Shown here: piece after piece, positions 31,842 to 41,334 of the stretch
How positions within the stretch are numbered: position 1 is the stretch's first letter
Layout of the letters: each line of letters starts with the position of its first letter
NCBI RefSeq assembly: GCF_039778605.1
Contig: NZ_CP156060.1
Span: forward strand, 3,123,501-3,187,500
Direction: 5' to 3'
Length of the DNA stretch: 64,000 nt
Source of the DNA: Flavobacterium sp. WV_118_3
GTDB lineage: Bacteria > Bacteroidota > Bacteroidia > Flavobacteriales > Flavobacteriaceae
Made by a program: the position numbers and the translations under genes
The notes under the pieces: generated by a model
Told to the model about the DNA's origin: nothing
The model's input: only the letters and a program-made list of their open reading frames with translations
Database searches by the model: none

Positions 31842-33698
31842 TTATAATGTACTTTCTTCTTTATGTTTCATTTCTTCTATTTTTTTGATGTAAATCGATG
31901 GTGTAATACCTGTTGCCGCCTTAAAATATTTGGTAAAAGAGTCGGAACTTTTATAGCCAATCTCATCGGCAATCGAACTTACCGAGTACGCCCGTAACTT
32001 CGAATTGTTCTTTAATTCCAATATTACATAGTTAATCCGAAGCTCATTAATATAGGTACTAAAGCTTTTTCCAAGCTCATTGTTCACAATCTTGGACAGA
32101 TAGGCCGTATTGGTTTTTAATTTTTTGGCCACATTATGTAGCGTACAGTCCTGTCGGAGGAAGTATTTCTTTTCCTGAAGTTTTTCCAGTTTTTCCAATA
32201 TATCATTTACCCGCTCATCTTTAATGATAAAGGTTGCATCGGTAGGCACAACATCCTGATGCGCAATCGTTTCGCTTTCTACATCAAAGGTTTCTTGCGA
32301 TTCCAGAGGTTCTTCCAGTGGAACTTCTCTTGCTCCGGATTCCGCTGTCTCAATAATGTCTTCTTCCTTGCTAATGGTTATGTTTGGAATAAGCTGACTT
32401 TCGAGGATGTCTTCTTTTGTCTTACTTTTTGTTGTTTTTTCCTGTTCTTCTAATAGCTTTTTAGCCTCGAAATCGTTGATCTTCCCAATCAAAATATCAA
32501 ATTTCTCCTGGTTGACTCTTGCGTTTCTCTTATTTCGGAAATAGAAAAAGCCTAAAAATCCGATTAACAATAAAACCGCAACAATCAGAATGTTTTTTTG
32601 TTTTACCTCATCAGTCTTTTCCTTATCAATCTTTTCAATGTCGATTTTATGTAAATCTTCCAGTGTTCCGATTTTTTTTGCCGATTTTTTGGAGTTTTCA
32701 TCAATAAACTTCTGATAATAAAAGTTCGATTGTCCAATACTATCTATCGCTTTATAGTTTTCGGCCAGCAATTTGTAATAATCCGTTAGCTCTTCCGGTG
32801 CAAAGTCCGATTTATTCTGTTTGGATAAACCAGCCTTTAGTACTCGGTTCGATTCATTATACTGCTTCTGTTCGCTCCTTAAACCGGCCAAGCTTAGCAT
32901 TACTGTGGCTTCGATCCGTTTGTTTTTGATTTTAATCGCTTTTTGCAAGGCTTCATTCAAAACCGCTTCGGTGTCTTTGTAGTCTTTTTTCTTTAAAAAG
33001 CTCAATCCTTTTACGTTTAGGAAATAGACTTCCAGTTCTTTATCGTTTGCCGCTTTGCAATAGTCCAACCCCTTATTGATATAAATCATCGACGAATCCG
33101 GCTGGTTCATTTTCAGATAGGTCTTCGCGATTTTGAGTTCCAGCGAGGCCCGTTCTGATTTGGAAATATCGTCGTTGTTCAAATATCGTTTAAAAACTGC
33201 CAGTGCTTCACTGTGTTTCCCGATTTCGTATTTGATATTCGCAATACTAATACTGATGCTCCGAACGCTATAGGAATCTTTTAATTTATTAGCCAGTTGA
33301 AGTGCTTCGTTGTACAATAATAAGGCCTGTTCAAAATTGTAGGTCTGGTAGAGTAAACTCGCTTTGTTGATCTTGGCTCGCAAAACCAGATTCTGGTTAT
33401 TGGCTCCGTAGGCCTTGATAATCGCTTTGTCACAAAAATAAAAAGCGCTATCGGTTTCCGATAACGTCATACATACATACCCCAAATAATTATACGCAAT
33501 GATTACATCGTTGTCTTCTTTTTGCTTTTCACTAATCGACAAATACCGATGAATGTATTTTTTGGCCAGCGCCGGATTGCTGTAAATATATTTCTGAATA
33601 GAATCTTTTAACTGATTCTTTGTATCTGTTGCTAAAATCGATTGAAAACTCAATAGAAATGCACAAAGAAAAACTCTTTTTAGTAGGGAAAGCAACAT
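31842..33698 (-). CDS. TPR-sensor transmembrane AraC-type regulator
   Basis: 618 residues. The N-terminal signal sequence (LKRVFLCAFLLSFQSILA) is followed by TPR-like helical repeats to about 350, for example AYNYLGYVCMTLSETDSAFY and AKTYLKMNQPDSSMIYINKG. A membrane segment ILIVAVLLLIGFLGFFYF lies near 370-390, then an acidic linker, then the AraC domain (about 500-605) with RQDCTLHNVAKKLKTNTAYL and DEIGYKSSDSFTKYFK. This topology puts the TPR sensor outside the inner membrane and the DNA-binding domain in the cytoplasm. It lies next to the array and probably controls it. The domain order is seen; the target is inference. Confidence 0.9.
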   Translation of the reverse strand: MLLSLLKRVFLCAFLLSFQSILATDTKNQLKDSIQKYIYSNPALAKKYIHRYLSISEKQKEDNDVIIAYNYLGYVCMTLSETDSAFYFCDKAIIKAYGANNQNLVLRAKINKASLLYQTYNFEQALLLYNEALQLANKLKDSYSVRSISISIANIKYEIGKHSEALAVFKRYLNNDDISKSERASLELKIAKTYLKMNQPDSSMIYINKGLDYCKAANDKELEVYFLNVKGLSFLKKKDYKDTEAVLNEALQKAIKIKNKRIEATVMLSLAGLRSEQKQYNESNRVLKAGLSKQNKSDFAPEELTDYYKLLAENYKAIDSIGQSNFYYQKFIDENSKKSAKKIGTLEDLHKIDIEKIDKEKTDEVKQKNILIVAVLLLIGFLGFFYFRNKRNARVNQEKFDILIGKINDFEAKKLLEEQEKTTKSKTKEDILESQLIPNITISKEEDIIETAESGAREVPLEEPLESQETFDVESETIAHQDVVPTDATFIIKDERVNDILEKLEKLQEKKYFLRQDCTLHNVAKKLKTNTAYLSKIVNNELGKSFSTYINELRINYVILELKNNSKLRAYSVSSIADEIGYKSSDSFTKYFKAATGITPSIYIKKIEEMKHKEESTL

Positions 33699-33720
33699 AT
33701 TTTAACAGGTTTTTGTATAA

Positions 33721-33728
33721 CAAAAATA
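33721..33728 (-). promoter_or_regulatory. -7-like element upstream of long regulator
   Basis: caaaaata (tatttttg on the minus strand), 23 bases from the start codon, matching the arrangement at the short regulator. No -33 box at normal distance. Confidence 0.4.
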
Positions 33729-33829
33729 ACATTTTTTTATTAAGAAAAATTTATTTATAACAAACTGATTCACAAATGTTTACAAATTCAAAAAACAGTA
33801 TTTTTTTTATAAATTTAGGCATACTTGAC

Positions 33830-33860
33830 TTTGATTATCAGGCTTTTAGGTCTAGTTTTG
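33830..33860 (+). promoter_or_regulatory. Consensus promoter for the plus-strand precursor
   Basis: TTTG (33830-33833), exactly 19 bases, then tagttttg (33853-33860): a full Flavobacterium consensus. The expected start is about 20 bases before ATG 33887. Confidence 0.7.
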
Positions 33861-33886
33861 AATCAACAAATAAAAACCCACACACC

Positions 33887-34066
33887 ATGAAAACTACAAA
33901 AAACAATTTACTTGCGTTCAAAAAAACATCAATTGTTGAACTATCAAAAAGCGACTGTTCTAAAATAAAAGGCGGTAACGATGTTACCGATCCAATCACC
34001 GATCCGGACCGAAGCGGAATCTATTCCTTACTGTGTCCGACCACTCACCCCACAAGACCGAATTAA
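33887..34066 (+). CDS. GG-leader precursor on the opposite strand, Asp/Pro-rich core
   Basis: 59 residues from ATG 33887; the frame is open further upstream but the promoter at 33830-33860 fixes this start. The leader MKTTKNNLLAFKKTSIVELS continues KSDCSKIKGG. The core starts NDVTDPITDPDRSGIYSLLC and ends PTTHPTRPN: polar, one Cys, unlike the array cores. The single gene has its own promoter and terminator and is divergent from the regulator, so it may be separately controlled. Confidence 0.85.
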   Translation: MKTTKNNLLAFKKTSIVELSKSDCSKIKGGNDVTDPITDPDRSGIYSLLCPTTHPTRPN

Positions 34067-34074
34067 AACACTGA

Positions 34075-34100
34075 GAGCCTCGATTGAGGCTCTTTTTTTT
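34075..34100 (+). terminator. Terminator of the plus-strand precursor
   Basis: gagcctc/gaggctc arms with a 4-base loop and a run of eight T, 8 bases after the stop codon. Confidence 0.8.
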
Positions 34101-34161
34101 GCCCCTGTGTTAAACTTATTCTAATGCAATGACCGAAATCGCAAATGCCGTTTTAAATACC

Positions 34162-34169
34162 TAAATTTG
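34162..34169 (+). promoter_or_regulatory. Likely -7 element for hemB
   Basis: taaatttg fits TAnnTTTG, 23 bases before ATG 34193. No clear -33 box. Confidence 0.45.
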
Positions 34170-34180
34170 CGACACACTAA

Positions 34181-35167
<987 letters not shown>

Positions 35168-35171
35168 TCCC

Positions 35172-35561
35172 ATGAAAAAGACGCTACTTATCCTGGGTTG
35201 CATGACGCTTTTAGCCGCTTGTAACAAAAAAGAAGAAAAAAAAGAAAGCCTGTATCCGGAAGTTAAAAAAACGCAAGCCCAGTTAACACTGGAATTAGGA
35301 CAGGAGGTTTTCGATGGTAAAGGGATGTGTTATTCCTGTCATAAACCCGATCAGAAAGTGATTGGCCCCAGTATTGCCGAAATTGCCAAAATCTATAAAG
35401 AAAAAGGTGCCAGTATCGTTGATTTCCTAAAAGAAAAAGGAGAACCTATTGTCGATCCGTCGCAATATTCCGTGATGAAAACCAATTTTGCCATTACCAA
35501 AAATCTTCCCGAGGAAGAATTGGTGGCCTTGGAAGCCTATATTTTGAGTCACGCGAAATAA
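35172..35561 (+). CDS. Cytochrome c-type lipoprotein
   Basis: 129 residues. The lipoprotein signal LLILGCMTLLAAC puts the lipidated Cys at 16, and a Lys/Glu-rich tether follows. The haem motif CYSCH lies near 53-57, and YSVMKTNFAITKNLPEEEL supplies the distal Met. It is a class I monohaem cytochrome c anchored in the membrane, an electron carrier in periplasmic respiration. It lies 4 bp after hemB, so it is probably co-transcribed. Confidence 0.9.
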   Translation: MKKTLLILGCMTLLAACNKKEEKKESLYPEVKKTQAQLTLELGQEVFDGKGMCYSCHKPDQKVIGPSIAEIAKIYKEKGASIVDFLKEKGEPIVDPSQYSVMKTNFAITKNLPEEELVALEAYILSHAK

Positions 35562-35569
35562 GAATAGAA

Positions 35570-35597
35570 AAAACCGGTTTTACAACCGGTTTTTTTA
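35570..35597 (+). terminator. Terminator after hemB-cytochrome c
   Basis: aaaaaccggtt/aaccggttttttt stem with a 4-base loop and T run just after the cytochrome stop codon. Confidence 0.75.
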
Positions 35598-35611
35598 TGC
35601 AAACTTTTGAT

Positions 35612-35643
35612 TTGCAACCTAAAAACGAAACCGATATCTTTAC
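35612..35643 (+). promoter_or_regulatory. Near-consensus promoter for ogt
   Basis: TTTG (35612-35615), 20 bases, then tatcttta (35636-35643), one mismatch to TAnnTTTG. It ends 3 bases before the ATG, so the mRNA would be almost leaderless. Confidence 0.4.
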
Positions 35644-35646
35644 GCC

Positions 35647-36117
35647 ATGGACACTATTTTTATAAAAACACCCCTTGGAATCGCAAAAATAGAAGGCGAT
35701 GCAAACGGTATTTCCGTTATATCGGTGCATCAGGACGGATTGGTTTCCGAAAGTATTCCGGAGCATTTTCAGGAAGCTGTTTCCCAGCTAAACGAATATT
35801 TCGACGGACAACGAAAAACGTTCACCTTTACACTCAATCCTAAGGGAACCGATTTCCAGCAAAAAGTATGGCAGGCACTTTTGGAAATACCCTACGGAAA
35901 AACCATGTCCTATCTCGAATTATCTAAAAAACTGGGCGATGTAAAAGCCATTCGCGCCGTGGCTGCTGCCAATGGTAAAAATCCGATTTGGATTGTCGTT
36001 CCCTGCCACAGAGTAATTGGTTCCGATGGTTCGCTAACTGGTTATGCCGGCGGATTATGGCGGAAACAATGGCTGTTGGAACACGAAAATCCGGTAAAAC
36101 AGGAAAGCCTTTTTTAA
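35647..36117 (+). CDS. ogt: Methylated-DNA-protein-cysteine methyltransferase
   Basis: 156 residues. It has the active-site motif WIVVPCHRVIGSDG with the acceptor Cys, the preceding IPYGKTMSYLELSKKLG (DNA-binding helix-turn-helix) and AVAAANGKNP. It repairs O6-alkylguanine by irreversible transfer to Cys. Single-domain form without an Ada N-terminal domain. Confidence 0.95.
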   Translation: MDTIFIKTPLGIAKIEGDANGISVISVHQDGLVSESIPEHFQEAVSQLNEYFDGQRKTFTFTLNPKGTDFQQKVWQALLEIPYGKTMSYLELSKKLGDVKAIRAVAAANGKNPIWIVVPCHRVIGSDGSLTGYAGGLWRKQWLLEHENPVKQESLF

Positions 36118-36187
36118 ATCCTTCCGAAACCGAAAAAAATCCGATAATTTCCTTAAATTCGTAAGATACGTTACAAATTCCGTGCTT

Positions 36188-37345
36188 ATGAAGTTTCTGA
36201 AAAAATTCCTGCTGTGGTTTTTAATCATCCTTACCGGTATCATTATCCTGATGTATATTTTCGATGTCGATTATTTGCTTCGCGCGGTCAGGACTATTTA
36301 TTTCAAAGGGTATACCACTGCTTTTCTGGACGATTATAAGGAATTTCCAAACCGCGAAATCAAAAAAGGAACCGCGCAACCGTGGGCAATCGCCAAAGAT
36401 TATAACAGCGTTCCCGCTACGGAAATACTCAACAAAAATCATAAGGAACTTCAAACCGTTGCCTATCTGATCATCAAAAATGACAGTATCTGGCACGAAA
36501 GTTATTTCGACGGTTACGGAAAAGATTCCAAATCCAATTCCTTTTCGATGGCCAAGAGTATTGTTTCGGCTTGTCTGGGGAAAGCAATCATGGATGGAAA
36601 AATTAAAAGTCTCGATCAGAAAGTATCCGATTTCTTCCCGGAATTAAAAGGGAAATATGCCAAAGAGGTAACGGTAGGCGATTTGTCATCCATGTCATCC
36701 GGCTTAAGCTGGGATGAACATTATTATAGCCCGTTTTCCATTGTAACCCGCGCTTATTTTGACAACGATCTCAAAAAGGTCATCTTAGGACTGGAAGTAA
36801 ACGAAGCGCCCGGAAAAAGCTTTAAATACCTGAGTGGCGCAACCGAATTACTCGCAATGGTTATCGAAAAAGCCACTGGTGAATACCTGTCGGATTATAT
36901 GTCAAAAAATTTCTGGCAACCCATGGGTGCCGAAAACGAAGCCTTATGGCAATTGGATCATGCACCCGACGGAATTGAAAAAGCCTATTGTTGTATTGCC
37001 AGTAATGCCCGCGATTTTGCCCGTTTCGGAAAATTATACCTGCAAAACGGAAAATGGAATGAAAAACAATTGTTGGACAGTACTTTTGTCGCAAAATCGA
37101 TTACACCACGTTTTCCGGAATCGCCCGAATATGGCTATGGCTGGTGGTTGCATAATTACCTTGGAAAGAAAATGTACTATATGAGAGGTCATTTGGGACA
37201 ATTCGTTATCGTGGTTCCGGAAGACAATGTTATTATTGTCCGCCTGGGGCATCTAAAAGGCCTTCAAACCGAAACCGATCCGCATAGTAACGATTTTTAT
37301 GTGTATGTGGGTGAAGCCTATAAAATGCTTGAAAAAAGAAAATAA
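36188..37345 (+). CDS. Beta-lactamase family serine hydrolase
   Basis: 385 residues from ATG 36188. There is an N-terminal membrane anchor (LKKFLLWFLIILTGIIILMY). The beta-lactamase/DD-peptidase fold shows the SxxK motif in SFSMAKSIVSACLG near 120, LSSMSSGLSWDEHYYSP, and a late MRGHLGQFVIVVPE in the place of the K/H-x-G motif. It is probably an envelope-anchored esterase or peptidase; the substrate is unknown. Confidence 0.87.
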   Translation: MKFLKKFLLWFLIILTGIIILMYIFDVDYLLRAVRTIYFKGYTTAFLDDYKEFPNREIKKGTAQPWAIAKDYNSVPATEILNKNHKELQTVAYLIIKNDSIWHESYFDGYGKDSKSNSFSMAKSIVSACLGKAIMDGKIKSLDQKVSDFFPELKGKYAKEVTVGDLSSMSSGLSWDEHYYSPFSIVTRAYFDNDLKKVILGLEVNEAPGKSFKYLSGATELLAMVIEKATGEYLSDYMSKNFWQPMGAENEALWQLDHAPDGIEKAYCCIASNARDFARFGKLYLQNGKWNEKQLLDSTFVAKSITPRFPESPEYGYGWWLHNYLGKKMYYMRGHLGQFVIVVPEDNVIIVRLGHLKGLQTETDPHSNDFYVYVGEAYKMLEKRK

Positions 37346-37363
37346 CAGAATACACTATAAGCC

Positions 37364-38077
37364 ATGTTAGAAAAAATAAGATTGGAAAACATTCTTTTTC
37401 TGGATATTGAAACCGTTCCCGAAGAAGAAAATTTTAACGACTTAGACGAAACCAAACAGGAACTGTACAGCCTGAAAACACAATACCAGCGTAAAGACGA
37501 TTTTACCCCGGAGGAATTTTATGAACGCGCCGGAATCTGGGCCGAGTTTGGAAAAATCATCTGTATATCAGTGGGGTATTTTACCATTCGCGGCGACATC
37601 CGCCATTTTAGAGTAACATCTTTTTTTGGGGATGAAATCAAAATATTAAAAGATTTCAGCAATTTGCTGGCGAATCATTTTAACCAGCCGCAACATATAC
37701 TCTGCGGTCACAATGCCAAGGAATTCGATTTTCCGTTTATCGCCCGCCGAATGATTATCAACGGGATATCGATTCCTCCCAAACTGAATCTTTTCGGAAA
37801 AAAACCGTGGGAAGTGCCACACCTGGATACGATGGAATTGTGGAAATTTGGCGATTTTAAACATTTTACGTCTTTAAAACTACTCACAAACATTCTGGGT
37901 ATTCCGTCACCAAAAGACGACATCGATGGTAGTCAGGTAGGTCATGTATATCATATCGAAAAAGATATCGACCGGATTATTCGCTATTGCGAAAAAGACG
38001 TCATTGCCGTAGCGCAGATCCTGTTGCGTTTTCGCCGGGAAGATTTATTGGTGGAAGACGAAATCGTCTTTGTTTAA
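37364..38077 (+). CDS. Predicted 3'-5' exonuclease (PolB exonuclease-like, DnaQ fold)
   Basis: 237 residues. Exo I motif ILFLDIETVPEE (D, E), exo II segment CGHNAKEFDFPFIARRM, and YCEKDVIAVAQILL near the end supplying the third acidic motif. These give the DEDD nuclease set, so it should be an active single-domain exonuclease. The biological target is unknown. Stop codon 14 bp before the next gene. Confidence 0.87.
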   Translation: MLEKIRLENILFLDIETVPEEENFNDLDETKQELYSLKTQYQRKDDFTPEEFYERAGIWAEFGKIICISVGYFTIRGDIRHFRVTSFFGDEIKILKDFSNLLANHFNQPQHILCGHNAKEFDFPFIARRMIINGISIPPKLNLFGKKPWEVPHLDTMELWKFGDFKHFTSLKLLTNILGIPSPKDDIDGSQVGHVYHIEKDIDRIIRYCEKDVIAVAQILLRFRREDLLVEDEIVFV

Positions 38078-38091
38078 TTACCTTTGCACTA

Positions 38092-39780
38092 ATGAAAGCG
38101 CCTCTTTTACAACTACAAAATGTAACGGTTTCGTTCCGCAAAGAAGGAAACTGGACACCTATTGTCAAAAACAGCCGGTTTGACCTGTATGAAAATGAAA
38201 TTCTGGGCATTGTGGGCGAATCCGGATCCGGAAAATCGGTGACCTCACTGGCCATTATGGGACTTTTACCCAAAGCGATTGCAAAGGTTAGCGAAGGTGA
38301 AATTATACTGGACGGTAAAAATATCGCTGCTTTATCCGAAAAAGAATGGCAAAAATTAAAAGGGAACGATATTGCCATGATTTTCCAGGAGCCTATGAGT
38401 TCGTTGAATCCATCGCTGAAATGTGGTCCGCAAGTCGCCGAAATCCTGGCACAACATACCCATTTATCCCAAAAAGAAATCCGACAGGAAGTACTTTCAC
38501 TATTTGAAAAGGTGAAATTACCCAATCCCGAGAGTATTTATAACAAATACCCGCACCAGATTTCGGGCGGGCAAAAACAGCGTGTGATGATCGCTATGGC
38601 GATTGCCTGTAAACCGAAAATTCTAATTGCCGACGAGCCTACTACCGCACTGGATGTGACGGTTCAAAAGGAAATCATCCAGCTTTTAAAAGAACTGCAG
38701 CAACAAACCCGGATGAGTATTATTTTTATCTCACACGATTTGTCGCTGGTTTCCGATATTGCCAATCGCGTATTGGTGATGTATAAAGGCGAGATTGTAG
38801 AACAGGGCGAAGCACAACAGATTTTTAAAAACCCACAGCACAATTATACCAAAGCCTTAATCGCGTCGCGCCCTTCATTGGAATACCGCGCCAAACGATT
38901 GCCTACGATTCAGGATTTTTTAAACGACACCATTGATACGGCTGTTATTACCGCTGAAGACCGAGCCGAAAATCATAAAAAAATGTATGCCCAAACACCG
39001 ATTTTGGAAGTACAAAACATAGAAAAAGAATATTTTTCGACAGCCGGTTTGTTTGGCAAAAAAACAACCTTTAAGGCGGTCGACGATGTTAGTTTTAAAA
39101 TTTATGAAGGCGAAACTTTAGGTCTTGTCGGCGAAAGCGGTTGCGGAAAATCCACGTTGGGAAATGCTATTTTACAGCTGGACAAAGCCACAGCCGGTCA
39201 TATTTTATATAAAGGAAAAGATATTACAAGGCTTTCGACAACTGAGATCCGTACGCTCCGAAAAGAAATTCAAATTATTTTCCAGGATCCCTATTCTTCG
39301 TTAAATCCCCGGATTCCCGTTGGAAAGGCGATAATGGAACCTATGAAAGTACACGGCTTATATAAAAACGATGCCGAACGCAAACAAAAAACAATCGAAT
39401 TACTGGAAAGAGTCGGTTTAGGAGAAGACTATTTTAACCGTTATCCACATGAATTTTCCGGTGGTCAACGGCAACGGATCGGAATTGCGCGTACGATTGC
39501 TTTACAACCTAAAATTATTGTTTGTGACGAATCGGTTTCGGCACTCGATATTTCCGTTCAGGCGCAGGTTCTGAATCTGCTAAATGAATTAAAAGAAAAT
39601 TTTGGCTTTACCTATATTTTTATTTCACACGATCTGGCCGTCGTTAAATATATGTCGGATCAGGTGTTGGTAATGAATAAAGGAAAAATAGAGGAAATTG
39701 GCGATGCCGACGCGCTTTATGCCCATCCGCAAAAAGAATATACCAAAAAACTGATTGCCGCTATTCCGAAAGGGAATTAA
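38092..39780 (+). CDS. Double-ATPase ABC transporter protein (oligopeptide/dipeptide type)
   Basis: 562 residues from ATG 38092. Two complete ABC domains are joined in one chain. The first has GESGSGKS and [13 protein letters not shown], the second GESGCGKST and [15 protein letters not shown], each with Walker B and LSLVSD/LAVVKY switch regions. The oligopeptide-type C-terminal element ([15 protein letters not shown]) follows each domain. It is equivalent to DppD plus DppF fused, as in GsiA/YejF, and powers import of peptides or similar solutes. No permease or binding-protein genes are adjacent. Confidence 0.93.
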   Translation: MKAPLLQLQNVTVSFRKEGNWTPIVKNSRFDLYENEILGIVGESGSGKSVTSLAIMGLLPKAIAKVSEGEIILDGKNIAALSEKEWQKLKGNDIAMIFQEPMSSLNPSLKCGPQVAEILAQHTHLSQKEIRQEVLSLFEKVKLPNPESIYNKYPHQISGGQKQRVMIAMAIACKPKILIADEPTTALDVTVQKEIIQLLKELQQQTRMSIIFISHDLSLVSDIANRVLVMYKGEIVEQGEAQQIFKNPQHNYTKALIASRPSLEYRAKRLPTIQDFLNDTIDTAVITAEDRAENHKKMYAQTPILEVQNIEKEYFSTAGLFGKKTTFKAVDDVSFKIYEGETLGLVGESGCGKSTLGNAILQLDKATAGHILYKGKDITRLSTTEIRTLRKEIQIIFQDPYSSLNPRIPVGKAIMEPMKVHGLYKNDAERKQKTIELLERVGLGEDYFNRYPHEFSGGQRQRIGIARTIALQPKIIVCDESVSALDISVQAQVLNLLNELKENFGFTYIFISHDLAVVKYMSDQVLVMNKGKIEEIGDADALYAHPQKEYTKKLIAAIPKGN

Positions 39781-39790
39781 CCGCAGGATT

Positions 39791-39823
39791 ACACCTGACA
39801 GGTTTTAAAAACCTGTCAGGTGT
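39791..39823. repeat. ACCTGTCAGGT-type inverted repeat
   Basis: acacctgacaggttt pairs with aaacctgtcaggtgt (39809-39823); a further half-copy aaacctgtcaggt is at 39839-39851. A degenerate relative lies at 56974-57008. It looks like a dispersed intergenic palindromic element. Confidence 0.65.
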
Positions 39824-39853
39824 TGGGAAACTGTTGAGAAACCTGTCAGGTAT

Positions 39854-39887
39854 AAAAAAGCCTGTTCGAAATCGAACAGGCTTTTTT
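39854..39887. terminator. Bidirectional terminator between ABC ATPase and CoA-transferase genes
   Basis: Perfect 16-bp arms aaaaaagcctgttcga (39854-39869 and 39872-39887) between convergent genes. Confidence 0.85.
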
Positions 39888-39905
39888 ATAAAATACGGCT
39901 TTGTA

Positions 39906-40565
39906 TTAGTCGATTTTCATTTCCGGAATATCACCGTCAATAATAAGATTCGCTTCCGTAGCCTTGATGATTTCTTCAACCGTAACACCCGGTGCTCTCT
40001 CCAATAGTTTAAATCCGTTTGGTGTGATTTCCATAACAGCCAACTCGGTTACTACTTTTTTCACGCATTTTACACCCGTTAACGGTAGCGTACATTCTTT
40101 TAGAATTTTAGATTCTCCGGCTTTGTTTACGTGCATCATGGCAACGATGATATTTTCGGCCGACGCTACCAAATCCATAGCACCACCCATACCTTTTACC
40201 ATTTTCCCCGGAATTTTCCAGTTCGCAATATTACCGTTTTCCGATACTTCCATCGCACCCAGAATCGTTAAATCCACGTGTTGTCCACGGATCATTCCGA
40301 AACTTGTAGCCGAATCAAAAAAAGAAGCTCCCGGCAATGTCGTGATGGTTTGTTTTCCAGCGTTGATCACATCGGCATCTTCGTCTCCTTCAAACGGAAA
40401 AGGTCCCATACCCAAAACACCGTTTTCACTTTGGAATTCCACACTAATTCCCTGTGGGATATAGTTGGCGACCAAGGTCGGGATTCCAATTCCAAGGTTC
40501 ACAAAATAACCGTCTTTTAACTCCTGTGCAATTCTCTTTGCAATTCCAATTTTATCTAATGCCAT
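39906..40565 (-). CDS. scoB: 3-oxoacid CoA-transferase subunit B
   Basis: 219 residues. VNLGIGIPTLVANYIP at the N-terminus and SENGVLGMGPFP with the catalytic Glu that forms the CoA thioester; GGAMDLVASAENIIVAM follows. With subunit A it moves CoA from succinyl-CoA to acetoacetate (or a related acid). Two bp from subunit A, on the same transcript. Confidence 0.93.
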   Translation of the reverse strand: MALDKIGIAKRIAQELKDGYFVNLGIGIPTLVANYIPQGISVEFQSENGVLGMGPFPFEGDEDADVINAGKQTITTLPGASFFDSATSFGMIRGQHVDLTILGAMEVSENGNIANWKIPGKMVKGMGGAMDLVASAENIIVAMMHVNKAGESKILKECTLPLTGVKCVKKVVTELAVMEITPNGFKLLERAPGVTVEEIIKATEANLIIDGDIPEMKID

Positions 40566-40567
40566 GA

Positions 40568-41269
40568 TTACTGTCTTTGTCTTACTGTGCGTTGTTCGAT
40601 TCTCTTTTCATATTTTTCTCCCTGGAAAATTCGTTTTACGAAGATCCCCGGAATATGAATCTGGTTCGGATCCAATGTCCCGGCCGGTACCAATTCTTCA
40701 ACCTCAGCAATTGTGATTTTTGCAGCACCCGCCATACAGGAATTAAAGTTTCGTGCCGTTCCTTTAAAAATCAGGTTTCCGGCTTCGTCTCCTTTCCAGG
40801 CTTTAACGATGGCGAAATCGGCTTTATAAGCTTCTTCCATCACGTGCATTTTTCCGTTGAATTCGCGTACTTCTTTTCCTTCGGCTACTTCGGTTCCGTA
40901 ACCTGCCGGTGTAAAAAAGGCCGGAATTCCCGCTTGTGCCGCACGACATTTTTCAGCTAAGGTTCCCTGCGGTGTTAATTCCACTTCCAGTTCACCACTC
41001 AACATCTGACGTTCGAATTCGGCATTTTCACCTACATACGAAGAGATCATTTTTTTAATCTGACGTTTTTGCAATAATAATCCCAATCCGAAATCGTCTA
41101 CTCCGGCATTATTTGAAATACAGGTTAGGTCTTTCACATCCATTTTTACCAGTTCGGCGATACTGTTTTCCGGGATTCCGCAAAGTCCGAAACCGCCCAA
41201 CATAATGGTCTGTCCGTCTTTTATATCGTGTAGCGCTTCCTGCACACTACTTACTTTTTTATTAATCAT
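40568..41269 (-). CDS. scoA: 3-oxoacid CoA-transferase subunit A
   Basis: 233 residues. It has [16 protein letters not shown], the CoA-transferase family I glycine loop, [14 protein letters not shown], and [16 protein letters not shown]. It is the partner of the adjacent subunit B in ketone-body or butanoate metabolism. Confidence 0.93.
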   Translation of the reverse strand: MINKKVSSVQEALHDIKDGQTIMLGGFGLCGIPENSIAELVKMDVKDLTCISNNAGVDDFGLGLLLQKRQIKKMISSYVGENAEFERQMLSGELEVELTPQGTLAEKCRAAQAGIPAFFTPAGYGTEVAEGKEVREFNGKMHVMEEAYKADFAIVKAWKGDEAGNLIFKGTARNFNSCMAGAAKITIAEVEELVPAGTLDPNQIHIPGIFVKRIFQGEKYEKRIEQRTVRQRQ

Positions 41270-41304
41270 ATTGTGGTTGTTTAATTTTGGTTAAAAATAT
41301 AAAA

Positions 41305-41330
41305 AAAACGCCTTTTTAAAAAGGCGTTTT
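41305..41330 (-). terminator. Terminator after PBP1A gene
   Basis: aaaacgccttttt/aaaaaggcgtttt arms immediately 3' of the minus-strand PBP gene. Confidence 0.75.
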
Positions 41331-41334
41331 GTAT

